A stretch of 11,557 nt of DNA from JANYBT01 sp038211475. GTDB taxonomy: Bacteria > Acidobacteriota > Terriglobia > Terriglobales > Acidobacteriaceae. Each line of letters starts with the position of its first letter. Positions within the stretch are counted from its first letter, which is position 1. The position numbers and the translations under genes were made by a program. The notes under the pieces are model-generated. The model was given only the letters and a program-made list of their open reading frames with translations, had not been told where the DNA came from and searched no databases. The DNA lies in the NCBI GenBank assembly GCA_038211475.1, contig JBBQVN010000120.1, positions 1-11,557 of the forward strand, given 5' to 3'. Positions 5,932 to 11,557 of the stretch are shown here, in pieces.

Positions 5932-6954
5932 CTACGGCATTAGCACGATCTTGCCGAACATCTGGCTCTTCTCCATGTACTCGTGAGCGGCGCGAGCCTC
6001 TCTCAGCGGGAACACGCGATCCACCACCGGCTTGAGGCGTCCGGCGAAAACGTGGGCCAGGACTTGATGGAGTTCGCCCATGGTTCCCATGTAGGAGCCC
6101 AACAACGAAATCTGACGCGAGTAGAGGAAGCGCAGGTCGATGGCCACGCTGGGGCCGGTGGTCGCGCCGCAGGTCACCAGAGTGCCGCCGGGCTTCAGAG
6201 AGCGAACGCTCTCGTCCCAGGTCGCGGGGCCGACGTGCTCAATCACAATGTCCACGCCCTGCTTGGCGGTAATCTTGCGGACTTCTTCAGAGATTTTCTG
6301 GGTGTAGTGGTTGATCACGTAGTCAGCGCCGAGATCGCGAGCCAAGTGCATCTTGCGGTCGTCGCCGGCGGTGGCAATCACTTTCGCGTTGTAGAGTTTG
6401 GCGACCTGAATGGCTGCAATGCCCACGCCGGAGTTGGCGCCCAACACCAGCACAGTGTGTCCGGGGCGTAGCGCGGCGCGACCGGTCAGCATGTGGAAGG
6501 CAGTGAGAAATACCAGTGGTACGCTGGCGGCTTGAGTGAAATCGAGTGCATCGGGGATGGGGATGACATTGACCGCCGGGACGGCCATCAACTCGCAGTT
6601 GCCGCCATCCACGCGATTGCCGAGCACGGTGAACTGCGCGCACTGGTTCTGAAGGCCCGAGGTGCAGTAGGAGCAGCAGCCGCAGAAACTCATCGGCGCA
6701 AGCAATACACGCTGGCCCACGGCGAAACCGCTGACGTAGGCGCCCAGCTCGACGACTTCGCCGGCAATATCGCTGCCCAGGATGTGCGGCAGCGGTACGC
6801 CGGGCAGACCCCTACGCACCCACAGGTCGAGATGGTTGAGGGCGCAGGCGCGCACCCGAATCAAGACCTGATCTTGACGGAGGACGGGGTCTGGAATTTC
6901 TTCGTAGGTGAGGACTTCGGGACCACCAAATTGATGAATGCGGACGGCTTTCAT
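5932..6954 (-). CDS. Zinc-containing MDR-family NAD(P)H-dependent oxidoreductase
   Basis: A 340-residue medium-chain dehydrogenase/reductase, cytoplasmic. The N-terminal GroES-like domain starts MKAVRIHQFGGPEVLTYEE. A structural zinc loop C-x2-C-x2-C-x7-C is complete (C91, C94, C97, C105 in SFCGCCSYCTSGLQNQC). The Rossmann fold shows VLVLGANSGVGIAAIQVAKL (168-187) for the nucleotide. The usual catalytic-zinc GHE motif is replaced by GSD (residues 60-62), as in quinone-oxidoreductase or enoyl-reductase type MDRs, so a reductase acting on enones, quinones or enoyl thioesters is more likely than alcohol oxidation. The substrate is unknown. ATG 6954 is chosen because CAGGAG (6966-6961) lies 6 bases upstream and the family N-terminus begins there; the longer frame to 7104 adds unrelated residues. 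It is separated from atpE by a terminator, so it should be its own unit. Confidence 0.9.
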   Translation of the reverse strand: MKAVRIHQFGGPEVLTYEEIPDPVLRQDQVLIRVRACALNHLDLWVRRGLPGVPLPHILGSDIAGEVVELGAYVSGFAVGQRVLLAPMSFCGCCSYCTSGLQNQCAQFTVLGNRVDGGNCELMAVPAVNVIPIPDALDFTQAASVPLVFLTAFHMLTGRAALRPGHTVLVLGANSGVGIAAIQVAKLYNAKVIATAGDDRKMHLARDLGADYVINHYTQKISEEVRKITAKQGVDIVIEHVGPATWDESVRSLKPGGTLVTCGATTGPSVAIDLRFLYSRQISLLGSYMGTMGELHQVLAHVFAGRLKPVVDRVFPLREARAAHEYMEKSQMFGKIVLMP

Positions 6955-6960
6955 AAAAAG

Positions 6961-6966
6961 CTCCTG
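6961..6966 (-). promoter_or_regulatory. Ribosome binding site that fixes the start at 6954
   Basis: CAGGAG on the minus strand, 6 bases before ATG 6954. It rules out the 50-residue N-terminal extension offered by the longer open frame. Confidence 0.75.
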
Positions 6967-7064
6967 GTTGCGCGGCGCGTGGGTTGAGCCTGGCGCTGGC
7001 GGCGAATCGGTTTCCGGGCCTAGTTTAAACCACTGCAAGTTCAGAGCCTTGCGAGTGGTCGAGT

Positions 7065-7070
7065 TGTCAA
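7065..7070 (-). promoter_or_regulatory. -35-like TTGACA upstream of the oxidoreductase gene
   Basis: A perfect TTGACA on the minus strand, just downstream of the atpE terminator and about 110 bases before ATG 6954. No convincing -10 box lies 16-19 bases further on, so it is only a hint of the expected promoter in this 150-base leader. Confidence 0.25.
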
Positions 7071-7106
7071 AATAACACGGGAGAGCGGAAAATTCAGGGC
7101 TCACGC

Positions 7107-7132
7107 AAAAAGCCCCGCTCGCGGCGGGGCTT
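7107..7132 (-). terminator. Intrinsic terminator after atpE
   Basis: A perfect 9-base inverted repeat (AAGCCCCGC at 7110-7118 and GCGGGGCTT at 7124-7132) with a 5-base loop. On the minus strand the stem is followed by a run of T (7111-7107). It lies 22 bases after the atpE stop codon and closes the atp transcript before the oxidoreductase gene. Confidence 0.88.
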
Positions 7133-7154
7133 CTTGGGCAACGGTGCGAAAACC

Positions 7155-7466
7155 TTAGGCAACCTTCACGAAAATGATCACCAGCGTGAACAACACCAGC
7201 GATTCGATGAAAGCCAGACCGAGAATCAGCGCGAGCTGAATACCGGGACGGGCGGCGGGGTTGCGGGCCATGCCTTCGCAGGCGGCAGCAGCAACGCGGG
7301 ACTGGCCGAGAGCGGCCAGGGCGACGGCGAGTGCCATGGCAAACCCGGAAGTGATCGCGACCCAGTTGGTTCCGACAGCCCTCATGGGCTCGGCTTGGGC
7401 ATAGGCGGGCATAGCGAACATAGACAATGCCGCCACGCTCAGAAGGACGAAAAGTACTTTACGCAT
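7155..7466 (-). CDS. atpE: ATP synthase Fo subunit c, with N-terminal signal-like extension
   Basis: The 103-residue ring subunit that carries ions across the membrane and turns the rotor. The helical hairpin has the polar loop ARNPAARPG (R68-N69-P70) and the ion-binding carboxylate E88 (LAFIESLVLF). Q54 on the first helix aligns with the glutamine, and E88-S89 with the Glu-Ser pair, of sodium-binding c subunits, though a proton ring can also carry Gln. Usual length is about 75-90; the surplus is residues 1-23 (MRKVLFVLLSVAALSMFAMP then AYA), which look like a cleavable signal peptide. This fits the known periplasmic N-terminus of c. The start at 7466 is supported by AAGGAG (7481-7476), 9 bases upstream. 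A 202-base gap separates it from atpB, and a terminator follows, so atpF is not next. Confidence 0.95.
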   Translation of the reverse strand: MRKVLFVLLSVAALSMFAMPAYAQAEPMRAVGTNWVAITSGFAMALAVALAALGQSRVAAAACEGMARNPAARPGIQLALILGLAFIESLVLFTLVIIFVKVA

Positions 7467-7507
7467 GGTGTTCTTCTCCTTGTAGCAAATTGCGGTTAGT
7501 GGGTGGT

Positions 7508-7515
7508 TGACGTCA
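7508..7515. promoter_or_regulatory. Short palindrome TGACGTCA upstream of atpE
   Basis: A perfect 8-base palindrome about 42 bases before ATG 7466, extended to 14 bases with one mismatched pair (GG..CC flanks). It could be an operator for atpE, but 8-base palindromes also arise by chance. Confidence 0.2.
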
Positions 7516-7559
7516 TCCTGGTGCAGACGCCCTCACGCTGACCGCCGTACAAAAACTTT

Positions 7560-7609
7560 GGGGCTAAAGCCCGTCGCGACCGGCCGATGACGCGGCCCTA
7601 AAGGGCCGC
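7560..7609. repeat. Pair of TAAA-loop palindromes between atpB and atpE
   Basis: GGGC-TAAA-GCCC (7561-7572) and GCGGCCC-TAAA-GGGCCGC (7592-7609, perfect 7-base stem) lie 19 bases apart; between them are the smaller palindromes GTCGCGAC (7573-7580) and CGGCCG (7581-7586). No T-run follows on either strand, so a terminator is unlikely. It may be a REP-like dispersed element or an RNA-processing/stability hairpin that separates atpB from atpE expression. The rest of the 202-base gap holds the atpE ribosome binding site and no other gene. Confidence 0.6.
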
Positions 7610-7668
7610 TCTCCCACGATTTCAATCTCGTTTGCTTCCATGGCTCAGGTCTTGTTGGTTCCTTTCAG

Positions 7669-8397
7669 CTAGTGCTCGTGTGCGGTGGCTTCACCCAAGT
7701 ACACACAGGTGAGCAGCACAAAAATATAGGTCTGGATAAACGCGACGCCGATGTGCAGTCCCTGGAAAATAATCGGAATGCCGATCGGAATCAGCGAAAA
7801 GAACACCAGAGTCACCATTTCGCCGGCGAACATGTTGGCGAAGAGACGGATGGTGAGCGACAGCACGCGCGCCAAATGGCTGAAGACTTCGATGGGGAAC
7901 ATCAACGGCGCCAGCCACCAGACCGGGCCCATAAAGTGCTTTACATAACCGCCGCCGTGTTCCCTTAAGCCCTGAAAATGGTAATAGCACCAGGTCAGCA
8001 GCGCGCACCCCAGAGGAACGACGGGATTGGCTGTGGGAGACTCAAACGTCGGAACCAGGCCGATCAGGTTACATCCCAGAATGAACAGCCCCAGCGCCAC
8101 CAGGTAGCCCATGTACTTCTGGTAGTGATGGCCGATGATTTCCTTGCCCAAGCCGCCGACAAAACCTTCGATGGACTCGAAGGTGTGCTGCAGGCCGCCC
8201 GGATTGTCCACGGAAAGACGGGAGCGAGTCAGTAAAAACAGGATGGTCAGCAGCAGGACCACGGCGATCTGCATGGAGACGTGGTCAGGAATGGGCGTCG
8301 CCGGGTGCGCCACGCGCACATGGAGGGCCTGCAGCAGCGCGGTGACGGGGCCGGCGAGGATCCGGTTCAGCAACTGTGTGAACGGCAGCTCGTGCAT
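7669..8397 (-). CDS. atpB: ATP synthase Fo subunit a
   Basis: The 242-residue stator membrane protein that forms the two ion half-channels against the c ring. The essential arginine is R184 in SLTIRLFANMFAGE, and Q222 in VAFIQTYIFVLLTCVYL matches the conserved last-helix position. Other hallmarks are NPGGLQ and the ESPTANPVVPLG segment. Five to six transmembrane helices are evident, and length is normal. ATG 8397 is taken; a weak AAAGG lies 10 bases upstream. It is 39 bases after the atpI-like gene and belongs to that operon. Confidence 0.96.
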   Translation of the reverse strand: MHELPFTQLLNRILAGPVTALLQALHVRVAHPATPIPDHVSMQIAVVLLLTILFLLTRSRLSVDNPGGLQHTFESIEGFVGGLGKEIIGHHYQKYMGYLVALGLFILGCNLIGLVPTFESPTANPVVPLGCALLTWCYYHFQGLREHGGGYVKHFMGPVWWLAPLMFPIEVFSHLARVLSLTIRLFANMFAGEMVTLVFFSLIPIGIPIIFQGLHIGVAFIQTYIFVLLTCVYLGEATAHEH

Positions 8398-8436
8398 GAG
8401 TAAGAAACCTTTTTGCTGGAGACTCAGGTAGAAACT

Positions 8437-8874
8437 TTACAGTCCACGACGCAGCGCAACGTACAACTCGTAAAACGCTTCGCCAAGCATGGCCGCAACC
8501 GGCACGCACAGGCCTACCAGGAAGCCGTGGGTGGCGTGCGACCAACCTGTAAAGATAACATAGGCGCCGAGCCCAATCAAAAGATATCGCAGCAGGAAAC
8601 GCGCCACGATGGAGCGGCCGGTCTCGCTGCTCCGGTCGTTGACGATGCGGCCGGCCAAGCCCTTAACCGCGCGGGCCAGCCAGTAGAAATTGAGGCAGGC
8701 GAGGGCAGCGCCCAAAGCAAAGCCCGCGGCGGAGGCAGCACCAAACCGCAACCAAGCAACGGGGAGAAGAAGGAAGCCGGAAATCCAACTACTGCGAACA
8801 ATGCGGGCGGGAGCGTGCGAGTAGAAACGCTCAGCGGCGCCGGAGTCGTTCGCGGTGGTGGTGGGAACACTCAT
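8437..8874 (-). CDS. atpI: ATP synthase subunit I-like membrane protein
   Basis: A 145-residue protein with four likely transmembrane segments (about 28-47, 50-70, 91-110, 115-138) and an Arg-rich C-terminus (ALRRGL). Hydrophobicity pattern, size and position directly before atpB fit the ATP synthase I (AtpI) family, which is thought to help c-ring assembly or Mg2+ uptake. Sequence in this family is poorly conserved, so the name rests mainly on context. It starts 19 bases after the atpZ-like gene; no strong ribosome binding site is seen before ATG 8874. Confidence 0.75.
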   Translation of the reverse strand: MSVPTTTANDSGAAERFYSHAPARIVRSSWISGFLLLPVAWLRFGAASAAGFALGAALACLNFYWLARAVKGLAGRIVNDRSSETGRSIVARFLLRYLLIGLGAYVIFTGWSHATHGFLVGLCVPVAAMLGEAFYELYVALRRGL

Positions 8875-8893
8875 GCGGGGACGCGATGCCGAA

Positions 8894-9115
8894 TCAATCA
8901 GGGGCGGAAGTCGCCATGCGGATCATCTGAACAAAGCCGACGATGGCACCGAAAATCACGCCTGCCAGGTAGAGCCAAGTGGTGTGGAAAAAATAGTCGG
9001 CCAGCTTGCCCAGCCCGAAGCCAAGCAATACGGCTGCCGGGATGATGAATCCGATTTCCGAGTAGCGGGCGATTAAGCCCCAGGCATCGCGGTCGCCGTC
9101 CGGTCGTGGCGTCAT
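8894..9115 (-). CDS. atpZ: AtpZ/AtpI-type small membrane protein
   Basis: A 73-residue protein with two transmembrane helices (about 18-36 and 44-62) joined by a short loop. The motif LGFGLGKLADYFFHT followed by a second helix ending FVQMIRM is typical of the AtpZ family (putative F0F1-ATPase assembly / Mg2+ or Ca2+ transport subunit). It is the first of four Fo-related genes. ATG 9115 is chosen; a GTG at 9121 in frame would add two residues. No clear Shine-Dalgarno precedes either, so the exact start is uncertain. Confidence 0.8.
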   Translation of the reverse strand: MTPRPDGDRDAWGLIARYSEIGFIIPAAVLLGFGLGKLADYFFHTTWLYLAGVIFGAIVGFVQMIRMATSAPD

Positions 9116-9215
9116 GGGCACCAGAGTAGCAGGTTCAGGAAGCGAGCGGCAGGGACCGTCGTTAACACAGGGACGGCCAGCCTCTGCGCGACATCGGCGG
9201 GCCCGGCCTTCGGCG

Positions 9216-9341
9216 TCACCCCGGAAGCCAGTTTGTATCCGGGCGGGTGAAGATAAGGGTGTTCACCTTGATGCTCCTGCTTCCACTGTTGGTGACGGTG
9301 AAGGCGGCGGTGGTGGAGATGAGACCAACGCCGGTGGACTG
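9216..9341 (-). other. Possible broken ASH-like domain fragment in the nuoN-atpZ gap
   Basis: The 234-base gap 9116-9349 holds no intact gene. One minus-strand frame reads QSTGVGLISTTAAFTVTNSG and then SRSIKVNTLIFTRPDTNW before a stop. This resembles the core of an ASH/'choice-of-anchor' Ig domain (G..S......TVTN.G...I.V..I) as in residues 606-640 of the protein at 2082-4169. It has no start codon of its own outside nuoN. It may be a remnant or a coincidence of codon usage. Confidence 0.3.
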
Positions 9342-9349
9342 GGCTGTAG

Positions 9350-10891
9350 CTAGCGAATAAGGCTGGCAATCGGGACGGTTTGGACCAATCCCAGGGACCA
9401 ATTCACCATTTGAATGAAGTGTTCAGGGAACACGCCAATCACTACAGTTGCCAAGGCGGTCACGCCTAGCGCAACCTTCATGGCCAAACTTACTGGCAAG
9501 CGGGACTGGTCACTGCCTTCGCGCATGAACATGGCAGTGGCAATCTTCATGTAGTAATACAGACCAAACAAGGCGTAGACCACGGCCAACCCGGCGAGCA
9601 CATAGTGGCTGCTCTCGATCAGGCTAAGGAAAATGAAATACTTTCCGATGAACCCGGCCATGGGGGGAATGCCGGCCAGGGAGAGGAGGAAGAACAGCAT
9701 CAGCACAGCTTCGACAGGGGCGCGATGATAGAGGCCGGCGAGGTCGTCCAATTCATCGCCAATCACATCGCGGTGGCGCAGCGAGGTGAGCACGGCGAAC
9801 GCGCCCAGGTTCATGAAGGTGTACACCAAAAGATAGATGAGAATTCCGCGGAGGCCATCGGTGACTGCGGCTTGCTGTCCGGAGCCGAAAGCGACCAGAC
9901 CGAGCAGCATATATCCAACGTGCGCGATCGACGAGTAAGCCAGCAGGCGCTTGGTGTTGTTCTGGGTGAGGGCAGCCAGGTTCGCACCGGTCATGGTGGC
10001 AATGGAAACGAACAGAATCAGCGGAGTGTAGATTGCGTGCAGCGGGAACAACCCGTAGAGAAGGATACGCAGCAGCATGGCCCATGCCGCCGCTTTCACC
10101 GCGACCGACATGAAGCCAGTCACGCAGGTGGGAGCGCCCTCGTAAGCGTCAGGCGCCCACTGATGAAATGGGATGGCGGCAATCTTGAAGAACAGGCCGA
10201 CACAAACCGTGAGCAACGCAATCACCACAATGGGATCGTGGGGCCGAAGTTGGATAATTCCAGCGATCTGGCGGTGGATGACAGCCAGATTGGTGCTGCC
10301 GGTGAGACCGTAGAAGAGCGAGAGTCCGTAGGCAAAAATGCCGGACGAAAACGCACCCAGCAGCAGGTACTTCAAAGCGGCTTCGTTGGAGCGGCGGTCG
10401 CGGCGGAGGAATCCGACCAGAACATAGGTGGAGATCGCCATCAGTTCGAGGCCGATGAAGATCAGGATGATATCGAAGCCCGCGGCCATGCACATCATGC
10501 CGACCACCGAGAGCAGCATGAGAGAGTAGTATTCGCCGTGGTGCTCGTGCTCGACTTCCAGATACCGCACCGACATCAAGATCGAAATCGCAGTGGCCAC
10601 CAGGAAGAGATAGAAAAAATAAAGGGCGAAGCGATCCACCAGCAGCGAGTTGGCCATGCCAAACTGCCCAGTAACGTTGGCTCCGGCGTGGGCATAAATA
10701 GACTGAATGCGCCAGACTCCGAGCGCCGAAAAGCATACTCCCACAAAAGCCGTGACCGCGTTGACCCACTTCCAGTCGGCGGGAAGCATGAGATCAATGA
10801 GCAGGATGCCCAGGGCAAAAAGAGTCAGCAACACCATGGGCAGGGCCAGCAAGTAGTCGAGGCTGGTAAACATTTGTGAGGTCGAGCCCAC
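9350..10891 (-). CDS. nuoN: NADH-quinone oxidoreductase subunit N
   Basis: A 513-residue antiporter-like membrane subunit of complex I (proton_antipo_M domain, about 14 transmembrane helices) that pumps protons. Charged residues of the ion path are in place by alignment of motifs: E149 (FIGLEL), K174 (ALKYLLLGAF), K236 (LFFKIAAIPFHQW), K266 (SVAVKAAAW) and K417 (FIGKYF). NNTKRLLAYSSIAHVGYML is a family hallmark. The start is GTG 10891, sharing one base with the nuoM stop codon (TAGTG). AAGGGG (10905-10900) lies 8 bases upstream and supports this over ATG 10873. It is translationally coupled to nuoM; a 234-base gap separates it from the atp genes. Confidence 0.96.
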   Translation of the reverse strand: MGSTSQMFTSLDYLLALPMVLLTLFALGILLIDLMLPADWKWVNAVTAFVGVCFSALGVWRIQSIYAHAGANVTGQFGMANSLLVDRFALYFFYLFLVATAISILMSVRYLEVEHEHHGEYYSLMLLSVVGMMCMAAGFDIILIFIGLELMAISTYVLVGFLRRDRRSNEAALKYLLLGAFSSGIFAYGLSLFYGLTGSTNLAVIHRQIAGIIQLRPHDPIVVIALLTVCVGLFFKIAAIPFHQWAPDAYEGAPTCVTGFMSVAVKAAAWAMLLRILLYGLFPLHAIYTPLILFVSIATMTGANLAALTQNNTKRLLAYSSIAHVGYMLLGLVAFGSGQQAAVTDGLRGILIYLLVYTFMNLGAFAVLTSLRHRDVIGDELDDLAGLYHRAPVEAVLMLFFLLSLAGIPPMAGFIGKYFIFLSLIESSHYVLAGLAVVYALFGLYYYMKIATAMFMREGSDQSRLPVSLAMKVALGVTALATVVIGVFPEHFIQMVNWSLGLVQTVPIASLIR

Positions 10892-11557
10892 TAGTTGGTC
10901 CCCTTCGGGGCCGGAGTGGGAACCACGGCGGCCTCCGCGGCGGAAGGCGGCGGCAGCACTCCGGCATTCACGGGAGCGCCCACGCCCGGATAACCTGGCC
11001 GAACCGTCTGCACCAGCGCATTGACCGGCTGTTCCAGAATCTGAAAGAAGGGCTTGGGGTAGAGGCCAATCCAGAAAGCTGCAATGAGCAATGGTGCAAA
11101 GGTCAGCATCTCCCTGCCGGTAAGGTCGTGCAGCTTTTCATTTTTGGGATTGGTAACGGGGCCGAAGAAGACGCGTTGGTAAAGCCAAAGCAAATATGCG
11201 GCGGCTAAGATCACGCCGCTGACGGCCCAGGCGGCCCACATCTTGTTTTCCATGAAAGCGCCCTGCAGGATGGTGAACTCTCCCACGAAACCGTTGAGCA
11301 GGGGCAGTCCCATGGAGGAGAGAAACATGATCATGGTGATGGTGGCATAGACCGGCATGACATTCGAGATGCCGCCGTATTCTGAAATTTCGCGGCTGTG
11401 ACGGCGCTCGTAGAGAATGCCAACAATCAAAAACAGTGCGCCGGTAGAGATGCCGTGGTTGATCTGCTGCAGTACCGAACCACTAATGCCAGCTGGGTTC
11501 AGAGCAAAGATGCCGAGTGTGCAGAAGCCCAGATGGCTGACCGAGGAATAGGCCACC
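10891..11557 (-). CDS. nuoM: NADH-quinone oxidoreductase subunit M, C-terminal part (5' end outside window)
   Basis: The C-terminal 221 residues or so of the proton-pumping antiporter-like subunit M. The visible part starts within AYSSVSHLGF and continues with INHGISTGALFLIVGILYE and LNGFVGEFTILQGAF, both diagnostic of NuoM. At least four transmembrane helices are seen. The last 40 residues are a Pro/Ala-rich tail (PGYPGVGAPVNAGVLPPPSA) beyond the usual end of the protein, probably disordered. The stop codon overlaps the nuoN start by one base. The nuoN ribosome binding site lies within the final codons. Confidence 0.95.
   Translation of the reverse strand, partial: VAYSSVSHLGFCTLGIFALNPAGISGSVLQQINHGISTGALFLIVGILYERRHSREISEYGGISNVMPVYATITMIMFLSSMGLPLLNGFVGEFTILQGAFMENKMWAAWAVSGVILAAAYLLWLYQRVFFGPVTNPKNEKLHDLTGREMLTFAPLLIAAFWIGLYPKPFFQILEQPVNALVQTVRPGYPGVGAPVNAGVLPPPSAAEAAVVPTPAPKGTN
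10900..10905 (-). promoter_or_regulatory. Ribosome binding site of nuoN inside nuoM
   Basis: AAGGGG, 8 bases before GTG 10891. Its GGGG can pair with a CCCC just upstream (3-base loop), a small hairpin that translating ribosomes on nuoM would open, consistent with coupling. Confidence 0.5.

Noticed and set aside
6955..7104. 50-residue N-terminal extension of the MDR oxidoreductase
   Set aside because: It has no similarity to the family, begins next to the atpE terminator, and is bypassed by a strong ribosome binding site before ATG 6954.
9605..10879. 424-codon open frame on the plus strand across nuoN
   Set aside because: A GC-rich antisense frame. It is rich in Gln, Glu, His and Arg with no recognisable domain, and nuoN on the other strand is certain.

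Overview
The window reads as a chromosome segment from a GC-rich Gram-negative bacterium, most likely Acidobacteriota (Terriglobia / 'Koribacter'-like). This is an inference from the mix of genes: a secreted FG-GAP/ASH-domain protein of the type abundant in that phylum, an Fo-only ATP synthase cluster lying directly after nuoM-nuoN, and the general style of the proteins. No rRNA, tRNA, transposase, integrase or CRISPR array was seen. Every supported gene except one lies on the minus strand.

Read in the direction of transcription (right to left), the right half holds the distal end of a complex I operon: nuoM (its 5' part lies outside the window), then nuoN starting on the last base of the nuoM stop codon. 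After a 234-base gap with a possible broken ASH-like fragment come the membrane genes of the F-type ATP synthase: atpZ-like, atpI-like, atpB (subunit a), a 202-base gap carrying palindromes with TAAA loops, and atpE (subunit c). A clear intrinsic terminator follows atpE, so the b and F1 subunits must be encoded elsewhere. A zinc-containing MDR-type oxidoreductase follows as a separate unit.

The middle holds a lone nuoB (complex I subunit with the N2 cluster ligands), possibly leaderless, and then a GHMP-superfamily sugar kinase. The left part holds a secreted protein of unknown function with a BamE/SmpA-like segment, and the N-terminal glutaminase domain of a glutamine-dependent NAD+ synthetase (nadE), cut by the window edge. 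Much of the window thus serves NAD supply, NADH oxidation and proton- or sodium-coupled ATP synthesis.

The odd one out is the only plus-strand gene (2082-4169), an exported protein with an IPT/TIG-like domain, a seven-repeat FG-GAP beta-propeller and two ASH domains. It sits between the kinase and the BamE-like gene. A 36-base diverged copy of the kinase gene's 3' end, including an in-frame stop, lies at its far side (1962-1997 against 4204-4239). This suggests that the gene was inserted into, or duplicated with, an older minus-strand gene row. Its propeller carries cysteine pairs in odd-numbered repeats only.
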